The notes: generated from the letters alone by a model not told the origin. DNA of 64,000 nt from Kribbella qitaiheensis (GCF_014217565.1 NZ_CP043661.1:4092001-4156000); one strand, 5' to 3'; counted from the first letter of the stretch, positions 32,220 to 42,076 are shown. Made by a program: numbers and translations.

Positions 32220-33729
32220 CGGTGCTGGTCTGGCCCGGTGGGCCGCCTGGCCGGTAGGGCCGAATGTGGTCGAGGTCGGTGGAGGTAGTGGTTTCACCGG
32301 TGCCGTAGGGGAACTGTTCGACCGGGTAGCGCAGCTTGTTGTGGTCGCGGATCCGGCCGGGGATCTCGTAGGCGTGAACGCTGAGGGCAGTGCCGAGGTC
32401 GATCACCGGCCGAAGAACGATCCGGTGATGCCCGAGGAGTTCTTCAAGCTTGCCGGTGTAGACGGGTCCGTAGCCTTCGACGCGTGCTGTCCCGGCACCG
32501 GCCAGCAGGGTTTCGTCGGTGATGTGCAGGTTGACCACGGTCTGATAGATCCGCCGCCGGTCGGGGTGATCGCCTCGGACGGCCTCGATCCTGCGTCGCA
32601 GTTCGAGACGCGCGACAGCGTCCATCCCCGCGGAGACAGGGACATCCGCCGGCGCGGATACCTCATCCGAGCCGGGCTTGCTGCGCGGTGGCTGATCCGG
32701 TCGAGACGGCTCGCCGCGCGTTGCAGGCGTGGCGGACCGCTCATGGTCAGTCAGGGTCCTTTGTGGGTGGTGGTCGAGCGGGTGGTTCGGTGTGTTCGGG
32801 TGTGGAGTGTCGCGGTCGGCGTCGTCCGGGCCGGGCTCGGCGAGACCGTCGCCGGACTGGGTCGCTGGGTGGCGGGCAGGATCAGGGATCGACCGCACGA
32901 TGGCGAGTTCGTTGTCTTCGTCGACCGGAAGACGGTCCGGTCCGGCCGCGGTGGTGGAGAGGTGGCGGGCGGCCGCTGCGAGGAGGTCGGCGGCCAGGCC
33001 GGGGTCGGACAGGAGGCCGGCGGCCTTGGCGCGGCGCTGGTCGAGCGGATCGGTGTCGCCGACAGCGGCCAATGCGTCGGCGAGCTGGGCGATCGTCGCG
33101 TTCAACGCGATGATGTCGCCGGTCGCGCCCTTCACGAACAAGGTGGTCGTGCCGTGATCATCGGTCCGCCCGACCCACACACCACGCTCCTTCGCTCTCG
33201 CCTCGGCCTTCGCCTTCGCATCCCCGGCATCGGCTTCCCACATCGCCGCCTTGATGATCGCCTTCAACTGGATCAAGGTCACCGAGTCGATGATGTCGGC
33301 GACCCGCCGGTCCACGATCGCCGCGACCGCCAGCGACAACGTCACGCAGTCCTGGACAACCTGGAGGGCTTTCCAGCCCGTCGCGGCACCGGACTGGACT
33401 CGTTCCCAGGTGAGCGGGAAGCGGTAGGGCAACGCGACTGCCTGTCCGATGAAACGCGCCGCCGACGCGGACGACCGGCCGATGACCGCGCCGAACTCGG
33501 CGACGGCGAACTCCGCGATCTCCGGGCACCCCTCACCGCCATAGACCCGGGCCTGTTCACCACCCGGCAGGCCGTCATCGCGGACCCGCGACGGTGCGGG
33601 ATGGAGCTCGGCGTAGTGCTGAGCGAGGAGGATCAACTCGAGTTCGCTTTCGCGCTGCCGCTCGTGCGCGGCAGCGGCCAAAGACAGCGTCTCGGCCGTG
33701 TCACACCCAGCAAGATCGATGGCGAACAT
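32200..33729 (-). pseudogene. N-terminal 9/10 of a DUF222/HNH endonuclease-like protein (13E12 family), split by the element
   Basis: From ATG 33729 the frame encodes a DUF222 domain (EFGAVIGRSSASAARFIGQA, VALPYRFPLTWERVQSGAAT, LAVAAIVDRRVADIID), a variable proline/aspartate-rich linker, and the first half of an HNH nuclease (STDLDHIRPYRPGGPPGQTS). It then ends after TGNLVPH at a stop contributed by the element (32200). The lost C-terminus lies at 25407-25594. The rebuilt protein would be 565 aa. This family is repeated in many actinobacterial genomes, including REP13E12 of mycobacteria, and its function is unknown. The truncated form keeps the DH of the HNH motif but lacks the last helix. 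Confidence 0.88.
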
Positions 33730-33946
33730 GTGTTCGACTATACGGCAGATGCTAACCCCGGCCAAATCGAAGGACAGCCGCTTTTCCCTTATCCACAAGG
33801 GGAAACCTCACATCCACGCCTCGACCTCGAACATGTATGCAAGCTGGGGTCGCCGGCTGTGGCGAGGCGGAGGTCCAGTACGACGACGCCGGTGACTGCG
33901 GTGCACGGATAGTGAATCTCTGACAAGACATCAATCACCTTGAAAA

Positions 33947-33982
33947 CAACAGAAAGCCCCGATCGCTCGGGGCTTTCTGTTG
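33947..33982. terminator. Strong terminator
   Basis: CAACAGAAAGCCCCGA (33947-33962) pairs perfectly with TCGGGGCTTTCTGTTG (33967-33982) around a 4-nt loop. It directly follows the E2 gene (stop 33991, minus strand) and ends the bkd operon. Confidence 0.9.
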
Positions 33983-33990
33983 AGAACAGG

Positions 33991-35361
33991 TCAGAACATC
34001 AGTGCGCGGGCGGGGTCCTCGAGGATGCCGGCGACGTCGGCGAGGAAGGTGGAACCCTTCTCGCCGTCGATCAGGCGGTGGTCGAAGGACAGCGCCAGAG
34101 TGGTGATCCAGCGCGGCACGATCTCGTCGTTGACCACCCACGGCTGCTTGCGGACCGCACCGAAGGCGAGGATCGCGGCCTCGCCAGGGTTGATGATCGG
34201 CGTACCGGCATCGACGCCGAACACCCCGACGTTGGTGATCGTGAACGAACCGCCGGCCTGGTCGGCCGGTTGGGTCTTGCCTTCACGAGCCACCGCCACC
34301 AGGTTGTTCAGCGCGGCACACAGGTCGGTCAGGCTGAGCGACTCCGCAGCCTTGATGTTCGGCACGATCAGCCCGCGCGGAGTGGCCGCGGCGATGCCGA
34401 GGTTGACCGAGCCCTTGAGCACGATCTCCTGAGCAGCCTCGTCCCACGCCGCGTTGATGATCGGCGTCCGGCGAGCAGCCAGCGTGACCGCCTTCATGAG
34501 GATCAGCAGCGGCGACACCCGCAGGTCCCGGAACGCCTTGTCCTGCTTGAGCCGATCGACGAGCTCCATGGTGGCGCTGACGTCGACGGTGATCCACTCG
34601 GTCACATGCGGCGCGGTGAACGCGCTGCTCACCATCGCCTGCGCCATCACCTTCTGCACACCCTTGATCGGAATCCGGGTGTCGCCCTGAACGCTGACCA
34701 CAGGAGCAGCAGCCCGTACTACGGCCGCCGGCGCGCTGTGGTTCTCGACGTCCGCCCGGGTGATCACTCCACCCGGCCCGGTCGCCGTCACCACGCCAAG
34801 ATCGATCCCCAGGTCCTTGGCCAGCTTCCGCACCGGCGGCTTCGCCAGCACCTGCACGGATCCTGAGGTCTCATTGCTCTGGGCAACTACAGGTTCGGGT
34901 GCCGGAGCAACTACTTCTTCGACCACCAAAGGAGCAGCGCCACCCTTGCGGGGCCGGCGCTTTGCCTCGGTCGTCTTCGGGCCGTAGCCGACCAGGACCG
35001 CGGTGCGTCCGCCAGGAGCGGCGCCACCGATCTTGCCGGCTTCGATCTCCTCGCCGTCCGGGAGCGACGGGACCATGTCCTCGGCACCCGTTCCGGTCGG
35101 CACCGGAGCACCGGCCGCGTCGGCCGTCTGGACGGAGATGATCGGCGTACCGACGTCGACCGTCTCGCCTTCCGGCACGAGCAGCTCGGTGACGACACCG
35201 GCGTACGGGACCGGGAGCTCGACCAGCGACTTGGCCGTCTCGATCTCGACGATCGTGTCGTTCAGCTTGACCGTGTCGCCGACCTTGACCTTCCAGCTGA
35301 CGATCTCGGCCTCGACCAGGCCTTCTCCCACATCCGGGAGGCGGAACTGCTGGATCCCCAT
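33991..35361 (-). CDS. bkdC: Branched-chain 2-oxoacid dehydrogenase E2 (dihydrolipoamide acyltransferase)
   Basis: This 456-aa protein has an N-terminal lipoyl domain with the lipoylated lysine in VEIETAKSLVELPVP, an alanine/proline linker, a peripheral-subunit-binding domain (VRKLAKDLGIDLGVVTATGP) and a C-terminal catalytic domain ending in the active-site ALSFDHRLIDGEKG. It transfers acyl groups from E1 to CoA to give branched-chain acyl-CoAs, used in catabolism and as starters for branched fatty acids. ATG 35361 overlaps the E1-beta stop by one base (TGATG). One lipoyl domain and the E1a/E1b neighbours favour a branched-chain or pyruvate-type complex; no E3 gene is adjacent. Confidence 0.93.
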   Translation of the reverse strand: MGIQQFRLPDVGEGLVEAEIVSWKVKVGDTVKLNDTIVEIETAKSLVELPVPYAGVVTELLVPEGETVDVGTPIISVQTADAAGAPVPTGTGAEDMVPSLPDGEEIEAGKIGGAAPGGRTAVLVGYGPKTTEAKRRPRKGGAAPLVVEEVVAPAPEPVVAQSNETSGSVQVLAKPPVRKLAKDLGIDLGVVTATGPGGVITRADVENHSAPAAVVRAAAPVVSVQGDTRIPIKGVQKVMAQAMVSSAFTAPHVTEWITVDVSATMELVDRLKQDKAFRDLRVSPLLILMKAVTLAARRTPIINAAWDEAAQEIVLKGSVNLGIAAATPRGLIVPNIKAAESLSLTDLCAALNNLVAVAREGKTQPADQAGGSFTITNVGVFGVDAGTPIINPGEAAILAFGAVRKQPWVVNDEIVPRWITTLALSFDHRLIDGEKGSTFLADVAGILEDPARALMF

Positions 35362-36339
35362 CAGTACTCCATCACCCGGTCGACACCTTCGAGCACCCGG
35401 TCCAGGTCGGGCAGGTACTCCTCCTCCATCCGCGACGGCGGGTAGGGGGTGTCGTAGCCGGCGACCCGCAGTACGGGCGCTTCCAGGTGGTAGAAGCACT
35501 CCTCGGTCACCCGGGCGGCGAGCTCCGAGCCGGTACCGAGTGACAGCGGCGCCTCGTGCACGACGACCGCGCGCCGGGTCTTCTTGACCGACGCGAAGAT
35601 CGTCGCCAGGTCCAGCGGCGCGATCGAGCGCAGGTCGATGACCTCCAGGTTGCGGCCGTCCTCGACCGCGGGCCTCGGCCGCCTGCAGACAGGTCTTCAC
35701 CATCGGGCCGTAACAGAACAGCGTGGCGTCGGTGCCCTCGCGGACCACCTTCGCCTGGTACAGCGAACTGCTCGGGCCGGCGGTCTCGTCCAGCTCCGCC
35801 TTCTCGTGGTAGCGCCGCTTGGGCTCGAAGAACACCACCGGGTCATCGGAGGCGATCGCCTGCTGGATCATCCAGTACGCGTCGACCGGATCGCCACAGG
35901 CGACCACCTTGAGGCCGGCGACGTGCGCGAACAGCGTCTCCGGGGACTCCGAGTGGTGCTCGACCGCGCCGATGCCGCCGCCGAACGGGATCCGGATCAC
36001 GATCGGCATCTTCAGCTTGCCCATCGACCGGTAGTGCATCTTGGCGACCTGGTTGATGATCTGGTCGTAGGCCGGGAAGACGAACCCGTCGAACTGGATC
36101 TCGCAGACCGGCCGGTAGCCGCGCAGCGCCAGACCGACAGCGGTGCCGATGATGCCGGACTCGGCCAGCGGGGTGTCGATCACCCGGTCCTCGCCGAAGT
36201 CCTTCTGCAGACCCTCGGTGACCCGGAAGACACCGCCGAGCTTGCCGATGTCCTCACCCATCATGATGACCTTCGGGTCCTTGTCCATGGCCGCCCGCAG
36301 GCCCATGTTGATGCCCTTGCCGAGGCTGATCTTCGCCAT
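35361..36339 (-). pseudogene. bkdB: Branched-chain 2-oxoacid dehydrogenase E1 beta subunit, frameshifted
   Basis: ATG 36339 opens MAKISLGKGINMGLRAAMDK, then VIMMGEDIGKLGGVFRVTEG, DTPLAESGIIGTAVGLALRG and YRPVCEIQFDGFVFPAYDQI, the normal E1-beta sequence. At about 35670-35672 (a GGG run on the plus strand) one extra base shifts the frame. In the corrected frame VEDGRNLEVIDLRSIAPLDL continues to the C-terminal VHEAPLSLGTGSELAARVTE and ends at 35361. The corrected length of 325 aa is normal. The single fault in an essential-looking operon makes an assembly error quite possible. The gene starts 1 nt after the E1-alpha stop. Confidence 0.88.
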
Positions 36340-36340
36340 C

Positions 36341-37504
36341 TCAGTTCTCCCCTTCGAAAGAGGCGGCATAGGCGGCGAACTGCGCCTGCTGCTCCACCAG
36401 TTGCGGGGTCTGCTCGACGTAGGCGTACTGGAAGAAGTCGGTCAGCGTCGGATCGGGCATCGACAGGCATCCCTCGCGCAGCCGGGCCGCGATCTGGTCG
36501 CCCTCGGCCTCGATCTCGTCGAAGAACTCGTGCTCCACGCCGAGCGAGCGGGTCAGATAGGCCTTCACCCGCTCGATCGGGTCCTTGAGCTTCCAGTACT
36601 CCAGGTCCTCGGACAGCCGGTACTTCGTCGGGTCGTCCGACGTCGTGTGGGCGCCCATCCGGTAGGTGTAGGCCTCGACGAAGGTCGGGCCACTGCCTTC
36701 GCGGGCCCGCTTCAGCGCCTGCTGGGTGACGGCGTACGTCGCGAGGACGTCGTTGCCGTCGACGCGGATGCCGGGGAAACCGAAGCCGGCGGCGCGCTGG
36801 TACAGCGGGATCCGGGTCTGCCGGTCGATCGGCTCCGAGATGGCCCACTGGTTGTTCTGGCAGAAGAAGACCACCGGCGCGTTGAAGACCGAGGCGTAGA
36901 TGAAGGCCTCGTTCACGTCGCCCTGGCTGCTCGCGCCGTCGCCGAAGTACGCGATCGTCGCCTCGCCGTTGTCGGCGTCGCCGACCGCGTGGTCACGCTG
37001 CTGGCCCATCGCGTAACCGGTCGCGTGCAGCGTCTGAGCGCCGATCACGATCGTGTACAGGTGGAAGTTGTTGTCGCGCGGGTCCCAGGCGCCCTGGTCG
37101 ACGCCGCGGAACAGGCCGAGCAGATTCAGCGGGTCGACGCCCTGGCACCAGGCCACGCCGTGCTCGCGGTACGTCGGGAAGACCATGTCCTTCTTGTTCA
37201 GCGCGCGGGCGGAGCCGATCTGGGCGGCCTCCTGACCGAGCAGGGAGGCCCAGATGCCGAGCTCACCCTGACGCTGCAGCGCAGTCGCCTCGGTGTCGAT
37301 CCGGCGGACCAGGGTCATGTCCCGGTAGAACCCCTTGATCGCCTCGTCGTCGAGGTCGAACGAGTAGTCCGGGTGCTCGACGCGCTCACCTTCGGGCGTC
37401 AGCAACTGGACGAACTCGACCTCCTCGGAGGCCTGGGACGGACTGACCGGCGCCTCGACGGGCGCGAACACTTCCGGGGCAAGGCCCGGCACCGACTCAC
37501 TCAC
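36341..37504 (-). CDS. bkdA: Branched-chain 2-oxoacid dehydrogenase E1 alpha subunit
   Basis: This 387-aa protein probably starts at GTG 37504, with GAGGAG about 6 nt upstream. It has the thiamine-diphosphate motif GDGASSQGDVNEAFIYASVF ending in VFFCQNNQWAIS, plus VFPTYREHGVAWCQGVD and the phosphorylation-loop-like YRMGAHTTSDDPTKYR. With E1-beta it decarboxylates branched-chain (or related) 2-oxoacids and acylates the E2 lipoyl arm. It is the first gene of the operon bkdA-bkdB-bkdC. An Lrp/AsnC regulator lies 11 kb away; bkd operons are often Lrp controlled, but no link is shown here. Confidence 0.93.
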   Translation of the reverse strand: MSESVPGLAPEVFAPVEAPVSPSQASEEVEFVQLLTPEGERVEHPDYSFDLDDEAIKGFYRDMTLVRRIDTEATALQRQGELGIWASLLGQEAAQIGSARALNKKDMVFPTYREHGVAWCQGVDPLNLLGLFRGVDQGAWDPRDNNFHLYTIVIGAQTLHATGYAMGQQRDHAVGDADNGEATIAYFGDGASSQGDVNEAFIYASVFNAPVVFFCQNNQWAISEPIDRQTRIPLYQRAAGFGFPGIRVDGNDVLATYAVTQQALKRAREGSGPTFVEAYTYRMGAHTTSDDPTKYRLSEDLEYWKLKDPIERVKAYLTRSLGVEHEFFDEIEAEGDQIAARLREGCLSMPDPTLTDFFQYAYVEQTPQLVEQQAQFAAYAASFEGEN

Positions 37505-38046
37505 ATGCACTCCTCGGGTTCGAGCGCGGGATCGCCGCGACCGCAACGTTGCACGGGTCCCGGCCCATCCAGCCGGGTGAGGCTACGAGGGGAAGGACCA
37601 CGTGGATCCAGGGCTGATGCACACCGCATGGCAGTGAACCTCCTCACTGGTATCACTGCCTATCTTGCCGGACACCGTACCGAGCAGGTTGCTGATCCGC
37701 TAACTGTCTGGACGCGGACTTGTACGCCGGTACCGAAACCCGTCCAGCCCTGAGACACCAGTCCATCAGGTGGTCCTGTCCAAGCCCGGCCGCACGCTCG
37801 AATCACCCCGGTGTAACACCAGCGCGGTGATTCGTGCGAGATGCGTCACAGCTTCGTACCGGTAGCGCGAAGCCCCGGGTCAATACCAGTTCGACGCTGG
37901 TCTCAGGCCGATCCGTACGGCTGGCCGGATCTGGTCGGTCCTGTGGCCGGATATCTGCTTGTGGCCGGTTCGGCCCGCGCGTTAGTGTCAGCATCGTCGA
38001 TGCATTACACCCATGACACCAGGCTCTTGCCGCCGAAAGGATGCCG
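37505..38046. promoter_or_regulatory. 542-bp gap between divergent bkdA and the EamA gene
   Basis: No convincing gene is seen. It holds GCAACGTTGC (37543-37552), a perfect 10-bp dyad upstream of bkdA, and GCATCG-T-CGATGC (37991-38003), a 13-bp dyad close to the start of the EamA gene. Both could be operators; neither has an assigned regulator. Confidence 0.4.
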
Positions 38047-38988
38047 ATGGCCACCGCTTCCGCTCCCGTAGTACTGCCCGAGACCGGGCCGCGGAGCGCG
38101 TCGGCAGCGATGATCTGGTCGGCACTCGCGGTGGTCTACGTGGTCTGGGGCTCGACCTACCTGGCGATCCGGATCGTCGTCGACGCCCACATCCCGCCGA
38201 TGCTCGGGATGTCGTCACGCTTCCTGGTCGCCGCGGTCCTGCTGGCGGCATTCCTGGCGTTCAGGTCCGGCGTCAGCCGGCTGCGGGTCACTGCTCGTGA
38301 GCTGGCCGGTTCGGCCGTGGTCGGTCTGCTGCTGCTTGCCTTCGGTAACGGCGCGGTCGCGATCGCCGAGCAGACCGTGCCGTCCGGCCTCGCCGCGCTG
38401 CTGGTCGCCGCGGTCCCGCTGTGGTTGATGCTGCTGCGCGTCGGCAGCGGCGAACGTCCGCGCCCACTGACCTGGCTCGGCGTGCTGATCGGCTTCGGCG
38501 GCGCCGCGCTGCTGTCCCTGTCCGGTGGCGACACCAGCGCGAAGCCGTGGTCGGTGGCCATCCTCGTCCTCGGCACGATCAGCTGGGCCGTGGGCTCCCG
38601 CTTCTCCCCGCGGCTCGGACTGCCGAAGGACCCGCTGGTCGCGACGCTCTACGAGATGGCGATCGGCGGTACGGCGATGGTGCTGATCGGCGTACTAAGA
38701 GGAGAGCCCGGCCGGCTCCACCTCGGCGCGGTCGAGACCAAGGGCTGGCTCGCGCTCGCCTATCTGGTCGTCTTCGGTTCACTGCTCGCGTACAGCGCCT
38801 ATTCGTACCTGCTCGCGAACGCCCCGATCTCGCTGATCGGCACCTACGCCTATGTGAACCCGGTGGTCGCCGTGTTCCTCGGCTGGCTGATCCTCGACGA
38901 GCACGTCACCACGAAGATCATGCTCGGCGGCCTGGTCGTCGTCCTCGGCGTGGCCCTGGTGGTCACTGCCGAACGCCGCCGCTCCTAA
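38047..38988 (+). CDS. EamA/DMT-superfamily permease
   Basis: This 313-aa protein has ten hydrophobic segments in two EamA halves: VVYVVWGSTYLAIRIVVDAH, the first-half end SGLAALLVAAVPLWLMLLRV, and the second-half YLLANAPISLIGTYAYVNPV with VVAVFLGWLILDEHVTTK. The pattern is close to RhaT/YedA-type exporters of amino acids or metabolites. The start is ATG 38047, with AAAGGA at good distance, rather than ATG 38041, which lies inside the ribosome site. It appears monocistronic, with a terminator at 39013. Confidence 0.87.
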   Translation: MATASAPVVLPETGPRSASAAMIWSALAVVYVVWGSTYLAIRIVVDAHIPPMLGMSSRFLVAAVLLAAFLAFRSGVSRLRVTARELAGSAVVGLLLLAFGNGAVAIAEQTVPSGLAALLVAAVPLWLMLLRVGSGERPRPLTWLGVLIGFGGAALLSLSGGDTSAKPWSVAILVLGTISWAVGSRFSPRLGLPKDPLVATLYEMAIGGTAMVLIGVLRGEPGRLHLGAVETKGWLALAYLVVFGSLLAYSAYSYLLANAPISLIGTYAYVNPVVAVFLGWLILDEHVTTKIMLGGLVVVLGVALVVTAERRRS

Positions 38989-39012
38989 CCGGGCCGCCGC
39001 TTAAAAGGAAGA

Positions 39013-39039
39013 ACCCGGGCCCCCATGGGGTGCCCGGGT
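39013..39039 (+). terminator. Terminator after the EamA gene
   Basis: ACCCGGGC (39013-39020) pairs with GCCCGGGT (39032-39039), with an inner CCCC/GGGG. Confidence 0.65.
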
Positions 39040-39479
39040 CTCCCACCGCTGCCGATGCGCGCGGCAGCGGGTCCGTGTTGCCAGGCCTGCGCCTTGCCCC
39101 GAAAAAACAAGGCGCGAAACTCCGGCAATATCGCGTCGACATTCCGGCATGCCGTGGTAATACCCGTTCGGCGACCACCGAGACCGCCGAAATTACCCCT
39201 TCGCATACCCGGGTCATCCGTCACCCGCGCACAGACAACGACGAAGTCCCCGATCAGTTACGGGCCCATGGCAACGAAATGCCTGACCCGTCCAGGACCG
39301 GCAATTCGCCTGGTCAGAGGCACCTTGTTGCCGAGTCAGCGATCTCATCACCGGCCAGTTATGTCCCCGCCTGAATCACACGGCGACGAAAAACTTGCCG
39401 AAGAAATCTGTAACCGACGCCATCAGGTGTCGTTACTCCCTAAGACGAATCCGTCAAACCCGAAAGGAAACCTCGCATA
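39040..39479. other. Gap upstream of the secreted repeat protein gene
   Basis: About 440 bp without a recognisable gene. The part after about 39100 is noticeably AT-richer than the chromosome and probably carries the promoter and leader of the 39480 gene. The ribosome site AAAGGA lies near 39463. Confidence 0.4.
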
Positions 39480-40070
39480 ATGCAGGTAACACGCAAGATC
39501 GCCGCTGCAGCGGCAGTGGCGACCGTTGCCACGCTGGGCCTGGCCACCGTCGTCTCGGCGAACGTGCTGGACAACTCGACGGCCAACACCGGCCTTGCCA
39601 ACGCGGCCTCCGCGGCCAGCAAGGGCTACGGCCACGGCGGCACCCAGTGGTACGCCGCGCACCACGACGGCGGTCTCGTTGCGCTGGATGGCAACGCAAT
39701 CGGCCCGTTCCAGGCCTGCCACAACTTCATCCCGGTGAACGCTGTCGGCGGCCAGGTGCCCATCAAGGACATCACCGCGATCGTCGGCTTCAACCAGTTC
39801 GGCAACTCGGCCACCGCGGTGAAGACGTGTGAGATGACGTCGAAGAACAACGGCGGCAAGGGCAAGTGGTACCGCGCCGGCAGCGACGGCCTCATCTCCG
39901 TCAGCGACAACGCGGTCGGCCCGTTCCAGGTCTGCCACAACGACGTTCCGGTCAACGCGGTGGGCGCCCAGGTTCCGGTCTCCGACCTCACTGGGCTGCT
40001 GGGCTTCAACCAGGCCGGCAACGCTGTCGACTCGCTGGAGACCTGCGAGATGGACTCCACGAACAACTGA
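39480..40070 (+). CDS. Secreted protein with two chaplin-like cysteine repeats
   Basis: This 196-aa protein has a clear signal peptide (VTRKIAAAAAVATVATLGLA then TVVSANV). After a glycine/histidine-rich stretch come two repeats of about 60 residues, each GPFQxCHNxxPVNAVGxQVP - xDxTxxxGFNQxGN - TCEM, with two cysteines per repeat. The spacing of Cys, PVN, G and GN...C recalls chaplin domains of aerial-hyphae surface proteins, but the sequence is not a standard chaplin. It is likely an exported, disulfide-stabilised surface or matrix protein. It stands alone between terminators. Confidence 0.7.
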   Translation: MQVTRKIAAAAAVATVATLGLATVVSANVLDNSTANTGLANAASAASKGYGHGGTQWYAAHHDGGLVALDGNAIGPFQACHNFIPVNAVGGQVPIKDITAIVGFNQFGNSATAVKTCEMTSKNNGGKGKWYRAGSDGLISVSDNAVGPFQVCHNDVPVNAVGAQVPVSDLTGLLGFNQAGNAVDSLETCEMDSTNN

Positions 40071-40147
40071 CCTCTCTCCCTGGTCAGTGATGCAGGACAC
40101 CGGAGACCAGTCGCCTCGGTGGGGCGATTGAACCGGTAGCACCATCG

Positions 40148-40191
40148 AAGCGGCATCGGGAAGTAAGCCTCACTCCTTCCCGGTGCCGCTT
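40148..40191. terminator. Bidirectional terminator
   Basis: AAGCGGCATCGGGAAG (40148-40163) pairs with CTTCCCGGTGCCGCTT (40176-40191) with one mismatch. It separates the secreted-protein gene from the convergent SDR gene. Confidence 0.75.
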
Positions 40192-40241
40192 CACCCTTTA
40201 GCAGCGTTTGGCGTCCCAGCCGGGGCCTGGCGTTTCGGCGT

Positions 40242-40964
40242 CTAGGGCAATTTGCGGAGATCCAGCACGGACCCGTTGGGAAACTCCCGCTCGAAGAGTG
40301 ACCAGATACCCTGGGCGGCCTGCTCCGGGCTGATCAGCGAGCCGGAGTCCTTGAGCTCCCGGAAGCGTTCGACCGCCGGGAACGCCAGCTCGTCCACCGC
40401 CCGGATCTCGCCCTGCATCGCGGTGTCCACCACTCCCGGAGCCACCGCGATCACCCGGCACCCGACCGACCCCAACGGCGGTTGCTCAGCCCCGATCGTC
40501 CGGACCCAGTGATCGACCGCGGCCTTGCCTGCGTTGTACGCCGACCACCCCGGGTACGCCGTGGTCGCGGCTCCCGAGGACAGCATCACCAAGTGCTTCT
40601 CGCAGGTCAGCCCGGCCGTCGCACGCAGGAACGCCCCGCCGAGAACCTGAGGCGCCGCGGAGTTGAGCAGCACGGCCCGGGCATAGGCCCCGGCATCGAC
40701 CGAGTCCGCGGGACCGATCGGGACCACCGTGCCCGCGTTGTGCACGAACACGACCCGCTCTCCCGCGAAGCCGGCCAGCTCAGCCTCGAAGTGCTCCTCG
40801 ACCCGGACCCAGTCCGCGGGATCGGACAGGTCCGCCCGGAAGTGCTCGGCCGCCCCACCGCTGCGCGACAGGTCGACCACGCGCGCGTCGGGGAACGGTA
40901 CGGTCGCGGCCAGCGCCGCTCCGATCCCGGCCGAGGCGCCGGAGATCCAGACCAGCGACGTCAC
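40242..40964 (-). CDS. Short-chain dehydrogenase/reductase
   Basis: This 240-aa protein from GTG 40964 has [20 protein letters not shown] (nucleotide motif GASAGIG), [32 protein letters not shown] with the Ser and the YxxxK active site (YNAGK), and [10 protein letters not shown]. It resembles sepiapterin reductase/benzil reductase-type SDRs. The start overlaps the stop of the aminotransferase gene (GTGA), so the two are co-translated. A joint role in aromatic amino or keto acid metabolism is possible, but only the coupling supports it. Confidence 0.85.
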   Translation of the reverse strand: MTSLVWISGASAGIGAALAATVPFPDARVVDLSRSGGAAEHFRADLSDPADWVRVEEHFEAELAGFAGERVVFVHNAGTVVPIGPADSVDAGAYARAVLLNSAAPQVLGGAFLRATAGLTCEKHLVMLSSGAATTAYPGWSAYNAGKAAVDHWVRTIGAEQPPLGSVGCRVIAVAPGVVDTAMQGEIRAVDELAFPAVERFRELKDSGSLISPEQAAQGIWSLFEREFPNGSVLDLRKLP

Positions 40965-42076
40965 CGGGCGGTCGGCGTACCGGCGACCTCGGACTGCCGC
41001 CAGGCGCACGCGACCTCGAGGAACAGGTCGTTCGCCGCCCGCTCGCCGATCGTCACCCGCGCGCCCTCGCCGGGGAACGGCCGGACCGAGACCCCTTCGG
41101 CCTGGACGGCCTCCGAGAACGCCACGGTCTCATCGCCGAGCGGCATCCAGACGAAGTTCGCATGGCTCTCCGGCACGTCCCAGCCGGACGCTCGCAACTC
41201 CTGGACCACCCGGGTCCGCTCGGTCACCAGTGCCTCGACGCGCTCCAGCAGTTCGTCCTCGGCCCGCAGTGAGGCGAGCGCGGCCGCCTGCGCGATCTGG
41301 CTGACCCCGAACGGCAGAGCGCACTTGCGGATCGCGGCGACCATCGGCGGATGCGCGATCGCGTACCCGATCCGGAACCCGGCCAGCCCGTACGCCTTGG
41401 AGAAGGTCCGCAGTACGACGACGTTCGGCCGGTCCCGGTAGACCTCGACGCCGTCGAAGGCCTCGGGGTCGCGGATGAACTCGTAGTACGCCTCGTCGAG
41501 GACGACGATCACATCCGCCGGCACCGCGTCGAGGAAGGTGAGCAGTTCGTCGCGGTGGACCACCGGCCCGGTCGGGTTGTTCGGCGAACAGACCAGGACC
41601 GCCCGAGTCCGCTCGGTCAGCGCGGCTTCCATCGCCTTGAAGTCGTGGCGCGCGTCCGCGGTCAGCGGGACCTGGACCGAGGTGGCTCCGGTCAACTGAA
41701 CGGCGATCGGGTACGCCTCGAAGGACCGCCAGGCATAGACGACCTCGTCGCCTTCGCTGACCGACGCCTGCAGCAGGTGATAGAGCACCGCCACCGATCC
41801 GGTCCCGAGGGCCAGGTCGCTCACCGGCACACCGAGCTTCTCGGACAGAGCTTCGAGCAGGTCGAACGCGCCCATGTCCGGGTAGCGGTTCATGTCCGCG
41901 GCAGCCTCGGTCGCCGCGGCCAGCACGCCTGGCAGCGGCGGGTACGGGTTCTCGTTGCTGGACAACTTGTACGTCGGCCGGCCGTCGGTGCGCTCCGGCG
42001 GTCTGCCCGGCTTGTACGCGGCGACGTCGTCCAGGCAGGAACGGAACCGGACTCGGACCTCATCTTGGGCGGTCAT
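40961..42076 (-). CDS. Histidinol-phosphate/aromatic aminotransferase (PLP, HisC-type fold I)
   Basis: This 371-aa protein has the fold-type I PLP pattern: [49 protein letters not shown] and the PLP lysine in [17 protein letters not shown]. The N-terminal [20 protein letters not shown] matches actinobacterial HisC2/Pat-type enzymes, which transaminate aromatic amino acids. No other his genes are nearby, so aromatic aminotransferase activity is more likely than a histidine-biosynthesis role. It is the first gene of a two-gene unit with the SDR. Confidence 0.88.
   Translation of the reverse strand: MTAQDEVRVRFRSCLDDVAAYKPGRPPERTDGRPTYKLSSNENPYPPLPGVLAAATEAAADMNRYPDMGAFDLLEALSEKLGVPVSDLALGTGSVAVLYHLLQASVSEGDEVVYAWRSFEAYPIAVQLTGATSVQVPLTADARHDFKAMEAALTERTRAVLVCSPNNPTGPVVHRDELLTFLDAVPADVIVVLDEAYYEFIRDPEAFDGVEVYRDRPNVVVLRTFSKAYGLAGFRIGYAIAHPPMVAAIRKCALPFGVSQIAQAAALASLRAEDELLERVEALVTERTRVVQELRASGWDVPESHANFVWMPLGDETVAFSEAVQAEGVSVRPFPGEGARVTIGERAANDLFLEVACAWRQSEVAGTPTAR

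Noticed and set aside
32200-33729. Reading the 509-aa DUF222/HNH ORF as a complete gene
   Set aside because: It stops inside the HNH motif at a stop codon supplied by the element; the missing C-terminus is found beyond the element's other end.
36143-37753. 536-codon plus-strand open frame opposite the E1 genes
   Set aside because: No domain or ribosome site; the E1-alpha and E1-beta sequences are unmistakable on the other strand.
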